A DNA stretch of 64,000 nt from Ochotona curzoniae. Lineage: Eukaryota > Chordata > Mammalia > Lagomorpha > Ochotonidae. The notes under the pieces are model-generated. The model was not told the DNA's origin. It saw only the letters and a list, made by a program, of their open reading frames with translations, and made no database searches. Every line of letters begins with the position of its first letter. Position 1 is the first letter of the stretch. This document shows, in pieces, positions 60,515 through 64,000 of this stretch. The position numbers and the translations under genes are program-made. Location of the stretch: the NCBI RefSeq assembly GCF_017591425.1, contig NW_024466307.1, positions 124,001 to 188,000 of the forward strand, read 5' to 3'.

Positions 60515-60863
60515 CCAATAATACTCGCTGACAGGGAAGAGTTTGAGAAAACAACAGCCAGGTGGTAAGGAATTAACCAGGAAAGGTTGACTGGTAAAGT
60601 TGGAAGAGGGCTCCAGGCAGCTTGGCAAAGAATAAGTAACTAAGAAATAAGGCCCTTCGCGGTTTGAGAAAGCAAAACCAAGCAGTGCAGTGAAGGAGTC
60701 ACTAGCACCACTGAGACTTGGAAATGGCCACTGAAGTAATCACTATCACCATCACTCGTGCAAAGTCCGCAAGCCATGCTTACCACCAACAGGACAGAAA
60801 GACAGTGAAAGTGGGCATCCCCATCAGACGCCAAACTGCCCTTGCCATCAATACTTAGAAACC

Positions 60864-61089
60864 TCCCCAAGAAGCCACTGAACTTATCTGGACAATAAGA
60901 TGCTGGACTTTATGCTAGGTATATGCTTGCAATGAAGGAATCTCAACTGAACTTGAACTGTGGTTATGCAGCAAGGTGGAGGAATCCACCATGGAGGGAA
61001 GGTAGTGGGAGGGGTGGGGGGAATCCCAGTGCCTATAAAACTGTATCACATAATACAATGTTAACAACAATTTAAAAAAAAAAAAAAGA
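60864..61089 (+). mobile_element. 5'-truncated LINE-1 3' end with poly-A
   Basis: About 226 bp ending 'cataatacaatgttaacaac' and an A tract, flanked by the 11-bp repeat acttagaaacc (60853-60863 and 61090-61100). This fits a short L1 3'UTR insertion on the plus strand. Confidence 0.7.
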
Positions 61090-61170
61090 CTTAGAAACCG
61101 CCCTCCATAACCAAACACCCCTCCTGCCTCTGCAGTCTGTCCCCTCCCCAAATCTTTCCGCCCTGGCAAC

Positions 61171-61218
61171 CCTGAATTCTGACATCTATGAAACTCTGAA
61201 TTCTGACATCTATGAAAT
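61171..61218. repeat. 23-bp direct duplication
   Basis: 'ctgaattctgacatctatga' followed by 'aact' and a second copy. It lies just before the small L1 insertion. Confidence 0.8.
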
Positions 61219-61230
61219 TTTGCCCACAAG

Positions 61231-61315
61231 CCTATGAAACTGTGTCACATAATGCAATGTAATTAATAAAATACATATATATTAAAAAAAGAATTCAAAA
61301 AAAATTTTTTAAAAA
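61231..61315 (+). mobile_element. Minute LINE-1 3'-end insertion
   Basis: About 85 bp with the same L1 terminal words as the neighbour ('tgtcacataatgcaatgtaa' and an AATAAA-containing tail), bounded by the perfect 17-bp duplication gaaattttgcccacaag (61214-61230 and 61316-61332). Confidence 0.85.
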
Positions 61316-61399
61316 GAAATTTTGCCCACAAGGAATCACCCATGCTCTTTCTCAGATCAAGAAGTTTATCTTCTTATTTTTGAGTAAGCTTTGGCAGCT

Positions 61400-62620
61400 T
61401 CTGTCAAGAAATTTGTGATCACTGATTCAAGTTGTTCAATTTATAGACACAGATTATAATAATAATCCCATATTAACCTCAGAAGGTCTGCATGACACAT
61501 GGTGATATTTCCTCTTTGCTAATAATAGTTTAATATGGTTTTGGATTAAGATATGGCTAGAGGCCTAATAATTTTAATATTTTCAAAGATTAATTTTTGT
61601 CTGTCAAATTTTTCTACTGTTCAGTGCTTCACTGATTTCTGTTCTCTTTGCTTTTTATGGTTTTTTTTTTTCTGAGTTTGTTAAGGAGGAATCTGATGTC
61701 ACTGAAATTTTTGTAGCATAAGCGTTTCAAACTTTAAGTTTTCATCTAAGTACTGCCTTAGCTTCAAGTTATTTATTTTTATGTACTGTGTTCTTAATTT
61801 ATTCCCAAATATTCCCAATTTCCCTGTGATTGCTGTTGATACCCATGAGTTATTTAGTAGTATACAGTTTAATTTCTAAATATTTGGGAATGTTATGGAC
61901 ATTTTTGGTTACTGATTAGTAGTTACATTCCATTTTGGCTAGAGAATATATTTTATATGATTTTAAGTCTCTTACATAGATTCAAACTAGCTTTACAGTC
62001 CAGCATACGATCTGTATTTTCAAGTATCCAATGAGCACTTGAAAGGAATGTGTGAAGCTGCTGTTGGCCTCTTCATTAAATGTGAAGTAGGTAACATGGC
62101 TGAGGATGCTGCCCAAGGCTTCAGTACCCTAAATGTGTACTTTTCTCATCATTTATTAAAAGTGTGATGTTCAGCTAGGATTGTGACGATGTTCATTTTC
62201 ATTTCAATTCTGTGCTTTTTGTCTCTTGTGTAACATTTTCAGGGTTCAACAGTGTTAGATCACTCGGTTAGCACTTTGTGTTTTAGAATTTGATAACAGT
62301 CCACTAAAAGATACCACATTTGCTCATTCACTAACTGATGGATCAAAAGCTGGGATGGTTTCTCTTTTTGAGGATGATGAACATGGCGCTCTGGGCACTC
62401 GCATCCATCCTCCCTACATGTGCTCTGAACCCCCTCGGTTATACAGAGGAGGAGACTACAAGGCACTTTAAGGAGCTGTTTGGCAGGTGCACGACTTTAT
62501 GCTTCCATCAGCAATGGAAGACGGTTCCAATTTCTTCATGTCTTTATCAATATTTGTTTCATTTCTGAAATATTTGGTGGGGGAGAGAGAGAATAATATA
62601 TTGACACATTTTCGACTGTG
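61400..62620 (-). mobile_element. Old LINE-1 remnant (antisense)
   Basis: Plus-strand text such as 'gagttatttagtagtatac', 'taatttctaaatatttggga' and 'ccattttggctagagaata' is the familiar complement of L1 ORF2. Beyond 62.2 kb there are words like those of old L1 3' ends ('ccatcagcaatggaagacgg'). It is decayed, with no coding frame. Confidence 0.65.
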
Positions 62621-64000
62621 TTGTCCTATCTCAAGACAAAGAAATAGGAACACAAGAGGAAAAGTGAGCTATAAATAAAATGATACAATGATAGAAGAAC
62701 TACCACAACTGCCACAGAGACAAAGCTAAAGAGGACATGAGGAAAGGCAGGAAAGACACTGGCTTTAAATCAGAGTCAAAGTTGTTACACTGTCATCCAA
62801 AACACCACCTTTGTGCAAACAGAACCTTTCTCCTTCAAACAAACGTAATGAAGATATGGCAAGTTAATGCAAAATCCACTTGGTTTCTGTCACTATCTAG
62901 GTGAAGGACATAACTGACCCTTGGGGAACAAGGGTCAGCAGCCACAACCCACATGCCCATCCCAGCCTCTGCTTGGTTCTGTGAATGAGCTTCCTGTGGT
63001 CCAGCCACACCCACTCACTGGCTTATCTCCACAGCTGCTGCTGTCACCATGAACTCCGTGCAGCTAGAAACCTGGGTGTTCACCATGAGTCCTTCACAGG
63101 AACCTGCACCACCTACTCCAGGCAGGGCTGGTCCGAGGAGTCACCACACACTGCACTTAGCTGGGGGGCACATGAAGTGTGGCTGAGGCATCCAAGGGAC
63201 TGTAGCTTTTAAAGTTACAGGGCAGATGTGCCTGGTGGCCACAGTGCAGGATAGCACAGCCCCAGACTGAATTCTTCATTTCAGACACACACATTCCTTT
63301 CCCAAGCAGCAGAATCAGCTTTAGAATCCGAGTTTGCCAAAACCACTCATGTTGGACCCACACCTGGCTCCTCTGTGCACTTCCTCTGGCTAATCTTTAG
63401 CTTTCAGCACTTATTTTTTTTTTTTTTAACAGAGAACCCTCTGTATCTAACTACTACTTCCTAAGCTCCCAGAAGTTAACCCAGTTTCCATCATGAAAGT
63501 CAGAGTCTTCAAATCAGCAGAGTCTCTACGTGTAAAATGTAATCCATCTGTGTGTGGCCACGCTGGGACTGCTGGCCTCTTCACTGCCTCACTCATAGTG
63601 CAGAAGTAAAAAAAACAAAACACATTTCATATAATGCCAAAGTAAGACAGGAAAGGCGCAGCCTGATTGAAGTCATATGGTGGAACCACAAGCAGGAGCT
63701 CCGGGGGCTCCTGCAGAGGCACCACTGGTACCATATCAGCCCAGCTGTTAACCTCAGATCAACCACAGGGTTCTGACCTGGAAGGGTCATGGGAAGGCCT
63801 GAGGAAAAACTCACAAAACTTCCCCAAGTGTGTGAAGCCCCTCAAATGTGGAGGTGACACTGGTGACCCCCAGCTCAAGCACATGAGAGAACTAAAGTTT
63901 TAGTTTGCTTTATGTGGTATTTTCCAGGATAATCGTTGAGTTTTCCCACTATGAAATTTTGACCTTTATTTTCCTGTACAGATAATAATAATAATAATTC

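Larger units (their letters stand above)
58059..64000. other. ANKRD31: ANKRD31 intron (non-coding) reaching the window edge
   Basis: No exon with ankyrin-type codons and splice borders was seen in this stretch. It holds nested SINEs at 58.15-58.81 kb, short L1 3'-end insertions at 60.86-61.09 and 61.23-61.32 kb, and an old antisense L1 at about 61.4-62.6 kb. The stretches 58.8-60.4 kb and 62.7-64.0 kb show nothing recognisable. Confidence 0.55.

Overview
The window is nuclear DNA of a mammal, most probably a pika (genus Ochotona). The main clue is dozens of copies of a tRNA-derived SINE of the lagomorph C-repeat type. These have a tRNA-like head with a 'GGTTCTAATCC' B box, the core words 'cagtcgaggacggccc' and 'cttggggagtgaatcatc', and an AATAAA-type A-rich tail. 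From memory the variant differs from the rabbit consensus, so pika is preferred over rabbit. This is inference, since no search was run.

Two protein-coding genes are present, both on the minus strand. (1) GCNT4, a Golgi core-2 beta-1,6-N-acetylglucosaminyltransferase, has its whole coding region in one exon at 1377-2747. Its 3'UTR runs to about position 90-107. A CpG island at 16.7-17.8 kb, with a good minus-strand splice donor at 17436, is the likely promoter and 5' exon. (2) The last eight coding exons of ANKRD31, a meiotic DNA double-strand-break regulator, lie between 58058 and 26811. All eight exons have AG/GT-type borders, and their reading phases chain without a break (163+113+88+97+898+141+85+146 = 1731 nt = 577 codons with stop). 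They encode the end of an ankyrin repeat, a coiled coil, a long variable linker, the RAMA domain and the C-terminal REC114-binding segment. The same tandem order on one strand (ANKRD31 then GCNT4) is known in other mammals (human 5q13).

Layout: 1-2.75 kb GCNT4 terminal exon; 2.75-17.4 kb GCNT4 5' intron with SINEs and minisatellites; 16.7-17.8 kb CpG island; 17.9-26.6 kb intergenic, with a 2.27-kb LINE-like insertion at 22.5-24.7 kb; 26.6-58.06 kb ANKRD31 exons and introns, full of SINEs, L1/HAL1 remnants and several minisatellites (35.5, 38.4, 48.1, 57.5 kb); 58.06-64 kb more ANKRD31 intron as far as can be seen, with L1 remnants and recent short L1 insertions.

I found no new enzyme system, CRISPR array, operon, rRNA or functional tRNA gene. 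The points most worth a second look are the reconstructed ANKRD31 3' end, the composite LINE-like element at 22.5-24.7 kb, a promoter-like GC-box/TATA element inside an ANKRD31 intron at 47.7-47.9 kb, nested SINE insertions with intact target-site duplications, and minisatellites with period lengths divisible by three.
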